A DNA stretch of 64,000 nucleotides from Megasphaera micronuciformis F0359 (GCF_000165735.1 NZ_GL538209.1:1-64000); one strand, 5' to 3'; shown: positions 24,572 to 32,995, numbered from the stretch's first letter. Notes: generated by a model not told the origin, from the letters alone. Program-made: numbers and translations.

Positions 24572-26073
24572 TGAAGTCGGAACGCCTGTTGCTGCTTACA
24601 GCTTTTATCGTATCAGGGTGTTCTCTGTGCTATGAATTGATCATAGGCGCTATCAGTTCATACATATCCGGTGATACGGTGTGGCAGTATTCCGTTACCA
24701 TCGGTCTTTATATGGCGGCCCTGGGGTTCGGATCTTATATCAGTAAATATATTCGCCGTAATTTATATGACTGGTTTATCGGTATTGAGGTGATTATCGG
24801 TATTATAGGAGGACTTAGTGCGACCTTTATTTTTTTGGCTAATTTGTACTTGGAAGCCTATCAGGTCGTGATGTATGCCTTTATTATCGGAATCGGCATA
24901 CTTGTAGGTATGGAAATTCCCTTGTTGGCACGAATTTTGGAAGTGGAGCGGGGAGACTTACGACATACCCTGTCATCTGTATTTGCCTTTGACTATATGG
25001 GCGGATTGGCCGGTTCCGTCGTCTTTCCTCTTTTATTTTTGCCGCATTTAGGGTATTTGGCGACGGCTTTTTTGTGTGGGGTTTTGAATGTGGCTGCGGC
25101 GGGAATCGTCATTGGAGCCCATTATCGAAAATTGAGATTGCGTCGGATTTGGCGGGCTGTTGTCATCATGCTGACGATCGGGTTGTTTACAGGCGTGGCT
25201 TTTGCAGGGAATATTTCCAAATATGTTGAAGGCGGCTTGTATCGCGATACCATTATTTTTTCCACGCAGACGGAGTACCAAAAAATTGTCGTTACTCGTC
25301 ATAAAGATGATGTGCGGCTGTTTATTGATGGAAATTTACAGTTTTCCTCGAGCGATGAATACCGATATCATGAAGCGTTGATTCATGTGCCTATGGCACA
25401 GGTACAAAATCCGCAACGTGTTTTGATACTCGGAGGCGGAGACGGCTTGGCAGCTCGCGAGCTTTTAAAGTATGAAGGCGTAGAGATTACGTTGGTAGAC
25501 TTGGATAAGGCTATAACCGACTTGGCTTCTACCAACCCCGTCTTGACGAAGCTTAATGAACACTCTTTAACGGATCCGCGGGTTACGATTATTAATGATG
25601 ATGCCCTTAAGTTTTTGGAACAGACGAATCATATATACGATGTCATTGTCATAGACTTACCGGACCCCAATAATGCGACTCTTGTCAAGTTGTACAGCAA
25701 CATCTTTTATCGCCTTTGCTACAAGGCCCTGGGGGAAAACGGTGTTATGGTGGTGCAATCGACGAGTCCCTATTATGCGACTAAGACGTTTTGGAGTATT
25801 CATAAAACTCTTGAATCGGAAGGTTTTTATGTCTACCCTTATCATTTACAAGTACCGTCTTTCGGTGATTGGGGATTCAATTTGGCTAGCAAACACTCTT
25901 TGGCAATTATTCATCCCGTTCGAGCCGTAAATACACGCTTCTTAACGGATGACGTTATGAATAAAATGTTTGTTTTCGGAAAAGATGAAATAGCCGGTGA
26001 TGTAGAAATAAACGCTGTTACGCGGCCTGTTATACTGGATTATTATATGGATGCCGTTCATAAGTGGCGATAG
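24571..26073 (+). CDS. Membrane-bound spermidine-synthase-like protein (polyamine aminopropyltransferase fold)
   Basis: A 500-residue protein in two parts. Residues 1-215 hold about seven transmembrane helices (starting LLLLTAFIVSGCSLCYELIIGAISSYI). Residues about 225-500 are a SpeE-like domain: TQTEYQKIVVTRHKDDVRLFIDGNLQFSSSDEYRYHEAL, Rossmann VLILGGGDGLAARELLKY (about 290-307), LVDLDKAITDLA, and VIDLPDPNNATLVKLYS in place of the soluble enzyme's catalytic D-x-x-D(P) loop. The YRYHE and GGGDG motifs are retained. It may make a polyamine at the membrane or modify another amine. GTG at 24568 is an alternative start one codon upstream. Confidence 0.88.
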   Translation: MKSERLLLLTAFIVSGCSLCYELIIGAISSYISGDTVWQYSVTIGLYMAALGFGSYISKYIRRNLYDWFIGIEVIIGIIGGLSATFIFLANLYLEAYQVVMYAFIIGIGILVGMEIPLLARILEVERGDLRHTLSSVFAFDYMGGLAGSVVFPLLFLPHLGYLATAFLCGVLNVAAAGIVIGAHYRKLRLRRIWRAVVIMLTIGLFTGVAFAGNISKYVEGGLYRDTIIFSTQTEYQKIVVTRHKDDVRLFIDGNLQFSSSDEYRYHEALIHVPMAQVQNPQRVLILGGGDGLAARELLKYEGVEITLVDLDKAITDLASTNPVLTKLNEHSLTDPRVTIINDDALKFLEQTNHIYDVIVIDLPDPNNATLVKLYSNIFYRLCYKALGENGVMVVQSTSPYYATKTFWSIHKTLESEGFYVYPYHLQVPSFGDWGFNLASKHSLAIIHPVRAVNTRFLTDDVMNKMFVFGKDEIAGDVEINAVTRPVILDYYMDAVHKWR

Positions 26074-26078
26074 AAAAT

Positions 26079-26109
26079 AAAAGCGAGGAATTGAGATTCC
26101 TCGCTTTTT
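26079..26109. terminator. Bidirectional terminator between the polyamine module and the antiporter gene
   Basis: AAAAGCGAGGAAT (26079-26091) pairs perfectly with ATTCCTCGCTTTT (26096-26108), loop TGAG, between convergent genes. Confidence 0.92.
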
Positions 26110-26125
26110 AAAGTTGAGTATTTGC

Positions 26126-27568
26126 TTATAAGAAGAATACGACCATGTCGATAATGAAGGTGGGAATGAGGATAGCTATAGACCAACCCATATAACCGAA
26201 GAAGCTGGGCATTTTAATGCCGTTTTCTTCAGCAATGGACTTAACCATAAAGTTGGGGGCATTGCCGATATAGGTGTTGGCGCCCATGAACACGGCACCG
26301 GCCGAGATGGCTTCCAGCATGATTTGTGAAACAGTGCCGACGGATGTGTGAATGCCCGTCGTCGAGCCGATAGCACCGGCTGTCTGTAAGAAGACCAAGT
26401 AGGTAGGCGTATTGTCCAAAAAGGACGAAAGGAACCCTGTGGCCCAGAAGAGCTGCCACGGGTCGTGAATACCCAATTGGGCACCGTGAACCTTTAAGAA
26501 AATGAGCGCCGGAATCATGGTGATAAAAATCCCCAAGAATAGGGTTGCTACTTCAATGATTGGTGCGTGAGAGAACTCGTTCAATTCGTGGATCGACTCT
26601 TTCGTCGTCTTCAGGGAAAGAAAAGCTGCTACTAAAATAATGATGATTTCCACTATGGTAGCATAGGGAAAGACGATTTCATCGTATACGGGAATTCCCG
26701 CATTATCGGCAAAGAAGGCGAATTCCTTCGGTAAAAGACCGTTGGCAATAACTCCGACGATAATCATGCCAATAAAGATGAGATTATGCAGCCCTTCAAT
26801 CCGGATGGGTTCCTTTTCGGATTCAGACAGTTCGTCCAAGGGGGAACGGCCTTCGGCCAACTCTTTTTTACAGAAGTAGCTGTCAATAAAGTAGAAGGCT
26901 GCAAATAGGATAATCATGTTCAGTAGTAAAAAGGGTGCCAAATGGAAGGTCCAGGTGAAGGGGACTCCGCGTTGGAACCCCATGAAAAGAGGCGGATCGC
27001 CGAGAGGGGTAAGACAGCCGCCGATATTGGCTACGAGGAAGATGAAGAAGACGATAACATGAGCCGCTTTCTTTCTCCACTTGTTGGCACGAATTAACGG
27101 ACGAATCATGACCATAGCCGCACCGGTAGTACCGATCCAGCTGGCTAACATCGTACCGATGAAGAGAATGAGCATATTAACCTTCGGCGTTCCCGGCAAG
27201 GTGCCTCTTACGGCAATGCCGCTGGCAGCCACAAAGAGCCCGAAAAGCAGTACGATAAACGGCACGTAGTCGAGGAGCATGGATTCAAGGAGACGGAACC
27301 AGGCTTCGCTGAAACCGTAGGCAAAAGCAAAAGGAACGATAAAAACGAGAGACCAGATGCCTGCCGCCACATGCATATTCTTTTCCCACCAATGGGGGTG
27401 TGTTAACGGGATGACAGCGATAGACAAGAGCATACCGATAAAAGGAATAACACTCCACGCCGGCAGTACGGCGGCAACCGCCTCGTGCCCGTCATTAGCC
27501 GCAATAGGCAAGATGGTTGTCATTGCGACGGTTGACAATGATAAAAGAAATTTTAAAAACCTGTTCAT
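26126..27568 (-). CDS. nhaD: Sodium/proton antiporter, NhaD-type (ion transporter superfamily)
   Basis: A 480-residue protein with a probable cleavable or anchor N-terminal segment (MNRFLKFLLSLSTVAMTTILPIA) and about 12 more hydrophobic helices. Landmarks of the NhaD group: PLTHPHWWEKN near 55-65, ASWIGTTGAAMVMIRPLIRAN near 140-160, NIGGCLTPLGDPPLFMGFQRGVPF near 180-203, and SSFLDNTPTYLVFLQ near 386-400, where the DNTPT and GDPPL motifs are shared. It exchanges sodium for protons at the inner membrane. It is a single gene transcribed away from the universal stress gene. Confidence 0.85.
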   Translation of the reverse strand: MNRFLKFLLSLSTVAMTTILPIAANDGHEAVAAVLPAWSVIPFIGMLLSIAVIPLTHPHWWEKNMHVAAGIWSLVFIVPFAFAYGFSEAWFRLLESMLLDYVPFIVLLFGLFVAASGIAVRGTLPGTPKVNMLILFIGTMLASWIGTTGAAMVMIRPLIRANKWRKKAAHVIVFFIFLVANIGGCLTPLGDPPLFMGFQRGVPFTWTFHLAPFLLLNMIILFAAFYFIDSYFCKKELAEGRSPLDELSESEKEPIRIEGLHNLIFIGMIIVGVIANGLLPKEFAFFADNAGIPVYDEIVFPYATIVEIIIILVAAFLSLKTTKESIHELNEFSHAPIIEVATLFLGIFITMIPALIFLKVHGAQLGIHDPWQLFWATGFLSSFLDNTPTYLVFLQTAGAIGSTTGIHTSVGTVSQIMLEAISAGAVFMGANTYIGNAPNFMVKSIAEENGIKMPSFFGYMGWSIAILIPTFIIDMVVFFL

Positions 27569-27727
27569 AAGAACCGCCTTTCCATAAAAAATAAGTTTTA
27601 TTTTAATATCTTCTAAAATATTGTATCATAATATTATATGAAAATGTACTATTTTTGCATATAGGGCATAGAGACTAAAATTATAATTTTAAAAATAAAA
27701 GAAGGAATTTTGTTTTTGACGGCGAAT

Positions 27728-27736
27728 TGTTATAAT
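27728..27736 (+). promoter_or_regulatory. Extended -10 promoter of the universal stress gene
   Basis: TGT followed by TATAAT (27731-27736) forms an extended -10. TTTTGT at 27708-27713 is a weak -35 at 17 bases. The start codon lies 30 bases downstream, behind AGGAGGGG at 27752-27759. Confidence 0.5.
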
Positions 27737-27765
27737 ACAAGTAGAATTCATAGGAGGGGTCTAAT

Positions 27766-28212
27766 ATGAAAGATTATAGAACAATTGTTGTTCCCGTCGA
27801 CGGTTCGGATAACTCGAAGCGCGCAGTTGAACATGCTGTTACAATCGCCTCTACCGTAGGAGCGTCCTTAACATTGGTATACGTAGCCAACATCGTATCC
27901 GTTATTTCCAATTTCGATCAGATTCCTAATGCCAGCGGTTATGTAACCGAGCAGGTAGCCTTAGATATGGAAGAAGAAGGAAAGAAGATTCTGGATGCCG
28001 TTACGGCGAACATTCCCGATTCGGTAACGGTGGGGGAAGCCTTCGAAGTCGGCTCGCCCGGACCGGCTATTCTTTCGGTAGCTAAGAAGAATAATGCCGA
28101 TTTAATTGTTATGGGAAGTCGTGGCTTAGGGCCCCTCAAAGGTTTGTTTATGGGGTCCGTCAGCAGTTTTGTTGTTACTCATGCGGCATGCCCTGTCATG
28201 ATTGTGAAATAG
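27766..28212 (+). CDS. Universal stress protein (UspA family, ATP-binding type)
   Basis: A 148-residue single-domain protein. It begins RTIVVPVDGSDNSKRAVEHAV and has the ATP-binding signature GSRGLGPLKGLFMGSVSSFVVTHAACPVMIVK (about residues 117-148), matching G-x2-G-x9-G(S/T). Such proteins bind ATP and are induced on growth arrest or other stress. It is a single gene with its own extended -10 promoter, ending in a terminator shared with the LacI-type gene. The inducing signal cannot be read from the sequence. Confidence 0.95.
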   Translation: MKDYRTIVVPVDGSDNSKRAVEHAVTIASTVGASLTLVYVANIVSVISNFDQIPNASGYVTEQVALDMEEEGKKILDAVTANIPDSVTVGEAFEVGSPGPAILSVAKKNNADLIVMGSRGLGPLKGLFMGSVSSFVVTHAACPVMIVK

Positions 28213-28233
28213 TTTATAGCGAAATTCTGATAA

Positions 28234-28278
28234 AAACAGCGGAAAGCCGTTTATGCGACTTTCCGCTGTTTCGTTTTG
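28234..28278. terminator. Bidirectional terminator between the stress and LacI-type genes
   Basis: AAACAGCGGAAAG (28234-28246) pairs with CTTTCCGCTGTTT (28259-28271), with A/T flanks on both sides. Confidence 0.9.
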
Positions 28279-28289
28279 TAGAGAATCGG

Positions 28290-29324
28290 TTATAGAGGTT
28301 GAAAACTTCGGTTTTCAGGAGACGAATCGGCAATAATTTTTTCTCCTTCAATATAAGTAACAAGAGGTAGAGTACGTTTTTTTTCGATTAAATCGATGAT
28401 CATCTTCATGCATTCTTCGCCGATTTTTCCCATAGGAATATCGATGCGAGATAAAGACGGAATGGAGAAGTCATTTATTTCCGGCATGGTAATACCGACG
28501 GTAAAAACTTCCAAATCGTGAGGAATGGAAATGCCTTCGTTATGACAACCGTAAAGAACCCCGTGGGCCAATACGTCGGATTCACAAAACAGGGCTTGCG
28601 GCATTCGGTCACGGTGAATCAGCTCTTTGCAGACTTTAACGGCATCTGCCAGTGATTGGTCACAAAGAAAGATGTCGTCATCCGATACGGGATAGCCTGC
28701 TTGAGCGAATACTTCCAAAAAGCCGTCCATCCACATACGCATAATGGGAAATGAAGTATCGTGAGTCAAAACGCCCGGGTGAATGCAGCCTTTATTTAAC
28801 AAGTGTCGTCCTACGCTGCGACCGATTTCATAGTTGTCCATGGTCACACACCCGTATTTTTCGGAGGTACGATTAAAGAGGACAATGGGGCAAGGGAAGT
28901 CGGAATTTTCCAAGTATTCCATATCTTTTTCGGACATATTGGCAATAATAATGCCGTTGAAGAAGCGGTTCTGCTCTACTTCCAGTTGTTTTTGTAATTC
29001 ATCGACCTTGTACGGAACAACTGTTAAATGGATCGGCTTGTCGTACTTCATGATTTCTCGTTGCAAGCCGAGTGTAATACGGGCCAGATAATTGATACGG
29101 AAGTCCGTAGCCCAATAAAAGGCGACTGAGTATGAATCACCGCCGGTGACCCGCAACTTTTTGGCCGATTGATTGGGGACATAATTCATTTTGTGGGCAA
29201 TTTCAAGAATTCGTTTTTGTGTTTCGCCGGAAATTTTCCTTTCTTTGCCCTTACCGTTCAGTACAATTGAGACGGTAGCAATGGAAACATCGGCTGCTTT
29301 GGCAATATCTTTTATTGTCGGCAT
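28290..29324 (-). CDS. LacI/PurR-family transcriptional regulator
   Basis: A 344-residue regulator. The start is MPTIKDIAKAADVSIATVSIVLNGKGKERKIS, the LacI helix-turn-helix with hinge (KKLR preceded by YVPNQSA). I chose the ATG at 29324 because AAGGTG precedes it and the HTH then begins at residue 3; an ATG 18 codons upstream is unlikely. The C-terminal periplasmic-binding-like sensor domain (about 63-340) includes VGITMPEINDFSIPSLSRIDIPMGKIGEECMKMI, typical of LacI proteins. Ligand unknown. No carbohydrate genes are adjacent, so its targets probably lie elsewhere or include its own promoter. Confidence 0.92.
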   Translation of the reverse strand: MPTIKDIAKAADVSIATVSIVLNGKGKERKISGETQKRILEIAHKMNYVPNQSAKKLRVTGGDSYSVAFYWATDFRINYLARITLGLQREIMKYDKPIHLTVVPYKVDELQKQLEVEQNRFFNGIIIANMSEKDMEYLENSDFPCPIVLFNRTSEKYGCVTMDNYEIGRSVGRHLLNKGCIHPGVLTHDTSFPIMRMWMDGFLEVFAQAGYPVSDDDIFLCDQSLADAVKVCKELIHRDRMPQALFCESDVLAHGVLYGCHNEGISIPHDLEVFTVGITMPEINDFSIPSLSRIDIPMGKIGEECMKMIIDLIEKKRTLPLVTYIEGEKIIADSSPENRSFQPL

Positions 29325-29346
29325 AATTTGAGTCACCTTCTTTATT

Positions 29347-29400
29347 ATTATTCTGCCATATAAATACATAGTTTTCAATTATAATTGATTATTCTGCATA
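29347..29400. promoter_or_regulatory. Palindrome and direct repeats upstream of the LacI-type gene
   Basis: A perfect 14-bp palindrome TCAATTATAATTGA lies at 29375-29388. It is flanked by direct repeats ATTATTCTGCCATA (29347-29360) and ATTATTCTGCATA (29388-29400), 41 bases apart. This suggests autoregulatory operators. LacI operators usually have a central CG, which this one lacks. The rest of 29401-29668 has no visible gene. Confidence 0.4.
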
Positions 29401-29519
29401 AGCCTGATTTCATATGTCTCCGGAACGGTAACGATAAGGAGAACCGCATTCAATAAGGGGCGGGACTTAATTATAAGCGTTGAATGAAAAGAAGCTGTAA
29501 AAATATTGATAAAAACCTG

Positions 29520-29528
29520 TGGTATACT
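29520..29528 (+). promoter_or_regulatory. Extended -10 element upstream of cobT
   Basis: TGG followed by TATACT at 29523-29528, the same form as at tatA. No good -35 is seen. It lies about 140 bases before the cobT start. I looked for cobalamin-riboswitch boxes in the 290-base gap and did not see them. Confidence 0.4.
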
Positions 29529-29668
29529 TAACTACAAATGTATAGAAGTTCATGAATTACATCATATTTTATATACCTGTTGAGTCTGTAAAAGGTGATT
29601 GATATAATATAAAAATGAGAAAATAAAGATAGATTATGCATTCACTTTAATAAAGAAAGAGCGTTGCC

Positions 29669-30697
29669 ATGACTTTTAAAGAAGAAGTAGAAGAGAAACT
29701 GCGGAATTTAGCGAAACCTCCGGGAAGTCTCGGGCTATTGGAGCAGCAAGCAAAAAAGATATTTTTGGCTTGGCAGAAGACAGAACCGGACCTTAGGCCC
29801 AAGCACATTATTTTCGCCGCCGATAATGGTGTAGTCTGGTCCGGAGCGGCTGTGCAACTGCCGGAAATTACATATTTACAGACTCGTAATATGGTAGACG
29901 GACTGGCGGCTATCTCCTGTTTTTGTGATTACAATCGAATTCCTTATGAAGTCGTCGATGTGGGGATTGATTCTCCCGATGCAGTGGGATTGAATTATAA
30001 AATCCGGCAAGGGACGCGGAATTTCTCCGTAGAACCGGCTATGACGGAAGCGGAAGTAAAACGGGCTGTAGAAGTCGGACGGGAACGGGTCAGCTTTGCG
30101 GCTCATATGGGATATAATTTACTTTCCTTCGGGGAAATGGGCATCGGAAACACGACGACATCGGCAGCTGTACTGACGGCTCTGGCACCTGATTATGCGT
30201 CTTTAATTGCCGGATACGGGTCGGCTAAGGGCAATTATCGCCTGTTGAGGCATAAAGAAGAACTTATTTCCGAAGCCATGGAACAATACGGCAGTCTTAT
30301 GTTTGGACCTATCGATGTATTGCGGTACGTCGGAGGCTTCGATTTAGCGGCGATTACAGGGGCTATGTTGGCTTGTGCGGAGCGAAGAATTCCTTTTTAT
30401 GTAGACGGGTTCATTACGGCTGTGGCCTTGGTTTGTGCTGTTAAAATACGTGATGACGTGAGGGATTATGCCCTCTTATCGCACCTGTCACGAGAAGCGG
30501 GGATGACATTGGCTCTGCGTATTATCGACATGGATGAATCTGAAATCCCTTTACATTGCGGTTTTTCTTTAGGAGAAGGAACGGGAGCCGTATTGGCCGT
30601 ATCGCTTATGCAATCCCTGATGTATGCCATAGGCCATATGGGAACTCTTGACGAAGTGAACAAGAATGCCAAGAGGCGTCGTAAGGGGGGAGTGTAA
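29669..30697 (+). CDS. cobT: Nicotinate-nucleotide--dimethylbenzimidazole phosphoribosyltransferase (CobT)
   Basis: A 342-residue enzyme of normal CobT length that makes alpha-ribazole phosphate for the lower ligand of cobalamin. Landmarks: KPPGSLGLLEQQA at 16-28, FAADNGVVWSGAAVQLP (about 48-64), SFGEMGIGNTTTSAAVLTAL (about 154-173), then FVDGFITAVAL-type YVDGFITAVALVCA (about 247-260), and the C-terminal GEGTGAVLAVSLMQ with the catalytic glutamate region. The corresponding phage-type ADHGV motif is ADNGV here. No other cobalamin gene is in the window. It is followed 0 bases later by a small antitoxin-like gene. Confidence 0.95.
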   Translation: MTFKEEVEEKLRNLAKPPGSLGLLEQQAKKIFLAWQKTEPDLRPKHIIFAADNGVVWSGAAVQLPEITYLQTRNMVDGLAAISCFCDYNRIPYEVVDVGIDSPDAVGLNYKIRQGTRNFSVEPAMTEAEVKRAVEVGRERVSFAAHMGYNLLSFGEMGIGNTTTSAAVLTALAPDYASLIAGYGSAKGNYRLLRHKEELISEAMEQYGSLMFGPIDVLRYVGGFDLAAITGAMLACAERRIPFYVDGFITAVALVCAVKIRDDVRDYALLSHLSREAGMTLALRIIDMDESEIPLHCGFSLGEGTGAVLAVSLMQSLMYAIGHMGTLDEVNKNAKRRRKGGV

Positions 30698-30913
30698 GTG
30701 GAAATACAGGTTGAACAACAAATAAAGGATGCGGCTGTCGAGGTTTTTCAAAAGGCGGGTCTTACGGAAGAAGAAGCGGTGGCCCTGTTTTATAAACGGA
30801 CGGCAGCGACGGGGAAACTGACCTTTCCCGTTGAGGAAGAACGAAAAGATGAAAATAAAAAAGTGAAAAGACGGCGTATGAATGAGCGTTTTGCCGAATG
30901 GGATGCGTTTTAA
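30698..30913 (+). CDS. Orphan RelB/DinJ-like antitoxin protein
   Basis: A 71-residue protein with GTG start immediately after the cobT stop (GTG-TAA-GTG) and AAGGGGGGA just upstream. The first half, IQVEQQIKDAAVEVFQKAGLTEEEAVALFYKRTAATGKLTFPVE, has the RelB/DinJ ribbon-helix-helix layout: an initial strand, VDxxxKxxA, GLT-x-x-x-A-(V/I)-x-(L/M)-F and G-(x)-LPFP. The C-terminal half is Lys/Arg/Glu-rich. No RelE/YafQ-type toxin is adjacent, and the gene is co-transcribed with cobT. It could be a domesticated DNA-binding protein or the survivor of a lost toxin-antitoxin pair. Confidence 0.65.
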   Translation: MEIQVEQQIKDAAVEVFQKAGLTEEEAVALFYKRTAATGKLTFPVEEERKDENKKVKRRRMNERFAEWDAF

Positions 30914-30914
30914 T

Positions 30915-30967
30915 AAAAGGAGCTGTAAGTATGTGCGGAAAACCGCATTTTCTTACAGCTCTTTTTA
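30915..30967 (+). terminator. Terminator after cobT and the antitoxin-like gene
   Basis: AAAGGAGCTGTAAG pairs with CTTACAGCTCTTTTT (arms about 30916-30929 and 30952-30966) with an inner TGCGG/CCGCA stem and a T tract. Confidence 0.85.
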
Positions 30968-30969
30968 GA

Positions 30970-31300
30970 TGGAGATATCGTTAAGTTATACCGCTGCCTA
31001 CAAGTGCATCAGTTTTTGTAAACTGTAACCCGACGGCCGATAGGGCAGGGATAATCTGCTCGTATGATTTCTGTGTTGTCATCATGCTCCGTGCTTTGAC
31101 ATAAATGCGTTTTTAGTCTGTTTGCCGTCTTTCTTGCCCTTCATCTATTGATCTAAATTAATTTGCCATTGCTCTTTTCGGATGATCAGTACCTTTTTAT
31201 GCCAATCAACCCAAATGACTCTTGCAGAGTCGACAGGACTATATAAATTAAAAGTATAGTTGAGAAAAATCTTTACTTGATTGTATATTACACATCTATA
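30970..31300 (-). pseudogene. Probable decayed genes downstream of the LRR gene
   Basis: No complete gene is seen. Read on the minus strand, an open frame without an ATG ends VIWVDWHKKVLIIRKEQW-QINLDQ-stop at about 31153-31155. A 20-codon frame (MKGKKDGKQTK...) overlaps it, and a 34-codon frame (MTTQKSYEQIIPALSAVG... GSGIT) overlaps that. The pieces join by stop-start overlaps (TAGATGA, ATGATGA). These could be relics of small genes co-transcribed with the LRR gene, or simply chance frames. I do not recognise them. Confidence 0.35.
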
Positions 31301-31321
31301 GTAGAATCTCCTTCAAAGGCA

Positions 31322-32125
31322 TTAATTCGGTGAAGTGTTCGGGGTGTGTGTGATTGGCACGCTGTCATTGTATAAATAAGGGCGAGTTACCAGCGTACCG
31401 TACTTCAATTTAGGCAGGGCTATTAATTGAGGATACAAATCCTTCACCTCTTTGCAAGATTTCAAAGTCAGACTTTCGAGCTCTATAAGTTCTAAAAGGG
31501 GGCTGTAATCCTTGTCCAGTACGCGTGCGGTCAACAAACTGAAGGAACGTAAACGGGGCATGTGTCGTAAGAAGCTCAAGGATTGAAGTCGTAAATTTCT
31601 AGGGGCTGCGAAATCACCTTCCAGAGAAAGACTTTCCAGATGTTTCAGTGCGGACAGTGCGCTATAATCTTCAATTTTTTGGAAATTTTCAATTGATAGG
31701 GCAACCAGATTTTTCAGTTTTGCAATCGGATTGATAGAGGAAACACTTCTGCCGGATCCCAGATGCAGATACTTTAAGGACTGTAAGTGTTCTAATTTTG
31801 ATATATCCGGATATACGCCCCATTTAATGTGCAGGTCTGTCAGTTTACGTTGGCAACATACTGCATCAAACAACTCTTGGGGCATCCTTGTACAGAATAC
31901 GAGTTTACTGAAAGCATCAGGGTTTTCTAGCAGAAATTCGCACCATTCTCTGAGAATTCGCTTTTTGTCTCGTGACGAATAAGTATCCTCCAGCTGGGTA
32001 CAATTAATAACCAGTTCTTTTTCACCTGTATATTCAGACACCGTAACTACGGATTTAGGATGGGCGTCATCGTTATGATAATAATTGAAGCCGTATTTTA
32101 TTTGTTTTTCAGTCAGTACCGACAT
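31322..32125 (-). CDS. Leucine-rich-repeat-like protein, unknown function
   Basis: A 267-residue cytoplasmic-looking protein with no signal peptide. From about residue 90 it shows repeated L-x-x-L-x-L units (LTDLHIKWGVYPDISKLEHLQSLKYLHLG, then LKNLVALSIENFQKI, then LKHLESLSLEGDF, then MPRLRSFSLLTARVL, then LIELESLTLKSCKEV, then LPKLKYGTLV), an irregular LRR of about 22-25 residues per unit. The first 85 residues are a separate domain rich in charged and aromatic residues. The start is set by AAGGGGGTG upstream. It lies 18 bases after the aldo/keto reductase in the same direction. LRR proteins bind other proteins; an immunity or effector-partner role is only a guess. Confidence 0.75.
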   Translation of the reverse strand: MSVLTEKQIKYGFNYYHNDDAHPKSVVTVSEYTGEKELVINCTQLEDTYSSRDKKRILREWCEFLLENPDAFSKLVFCTRMPQELFDAVCCQRKLTDLHIKWGVYPDISKLEHLQSLKYLHLGSGRSVSSINPIAKLKNLVALSIENFQKIEDYSALSALKHLESLSLEGDFAAPRNLRLQSLSFLRHMPRLRSFSLLTARVLDKDYSPLLELIELESLTLKSCKEVKDLYPQLIALPKLKYGTLVTRPYLYNDSVPITHTPNTSPN

Positions 32126-32143
32126 TTCAGCACCCCCTTGGGT

Positions 32144-32995
32144 TTATAAGGTTCTGGTGAGCATATTTTCCGTGTAGGCGCCGTCCTGACTGTTACCGAC
32201 AAGAATCTTATTCCTATCAAGGGCTTCCAAGGCTTTCATTTCAACATCCGTTAAGGAAAAGTTGAAAATATCCGCGTTGGCGGCAATGCGGTCAGGGTGA
32301 GACGATTTCGGCAAGACCGAAATACCTTGTTGCACTAAAAAGCGCAAGGCAATTTGGTGGGGTGTTTTTCCGTACTTTTCAGCCGGTATGGTGACAGCCG
32401 GTTCTTTATACATAGACGTATCTCTATTTCTGCCGAAGGGAGAATAGGCTTGATGGATGACTCCGTATTTTTTCATTACCTTTTGAAGCTCCGAATATTG
32501 GCAGTATAAATGGGTCTCAATTTGATTGACTGTCGGGCACAGGGTATTGAAATGAATCAGGTCTATAAGTTGGCTGGGCATGAAGTTGGATACTCCGATG
32601 GAACGCACGAGACCGTCGGAAACGGCCTGTTCCAAGTCACGCCACGCTCTGTATACATCGTTGTATGGCCAGTGAAGAAGCACCAAGTCGAGATAATCTG
32701 TTGAGAGCTTTTTCAAGGACTCTTCCAGACTTTTACGACAGTTACCGTCGGAAAAGCGGGTGAACCAGATCTTGGTGGTTAAAAATAGATCTTCTCGTGC
32801 TATGCCGCAGTATTTTACGGCATTTCCGACGATTTCTTCGTTTTTGTAAGCTTGAGCCGTATCAAGCAGCCTGTATCCGGAATGAATTGCCGTGACAATT
32901 GCCGCTTCGTCCGCTTTCGGGTCGGTCAGCTTATAGGTACCGAATCCAAGAAGCGGTATTTCATATCGGCTGGTTAATGTGATCGTATTTTTCAT
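32144..32995 (-). CDS. Aldo/keto reductase
   Basis: A 283-residue NADPH-dependent oxidoreductase of the AKR TIM-barrel type. The catalytic tetrad is visible in order: Asp in RLLDTAQAY (about 46), Tyr in AQAYKNEE (about 51), Lys in LTTKIWF (about 77), His in LVLLHWP (about 109). GVSNF, QIETH and the late PKSSHPDRI cofactor-binding segment follow. It starts MKNTITLTSRYEIPLLGFGTYKL. Substrate unknown. The AAGGACC and GGGAGGG sequences precede the start. It is the first gene of a two-gene run with the LRR gene. Confidence 0.93.
   Translation of the reverse strand: MKNTITLTSRYEIPLLGFGTYKLTDPKADEAAIVTAIHSGYRLLDTAQAYKNEEIVGNAVKYCGIAREDLFLTTKIWFTRFSDGNCRKSLEESLKKLSTDYLDLVLLHWPYNDVYRAWRDLEQAVSDGLVRSIGVSNFMPSQLIDLIHFNTLCPTVNQIETHLYCQYSELQKVMKKYGVIHQAYSPFGRNRDTSMYKEPAVTIPAEKYGKTPHQIALRFLVQQGISVLPKSSHPDRIAANADIFNFSLTDVEMKALEALDRNKILVGNSQDGAYTENMLTRTL

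Noticed and set aside
27716-27736. TTGACG plus TATAAT before the universal stress gene as a classical promoter
   Set aside because: The gap is only 9 bases, too short; the TGT-extended -10 with a weak -35 is more plausible.
29379-29668. Cobalamin riboswitch before cobT
   Set aside because: No B12-box-like conserved sequence or matching fold was visible in the gap.
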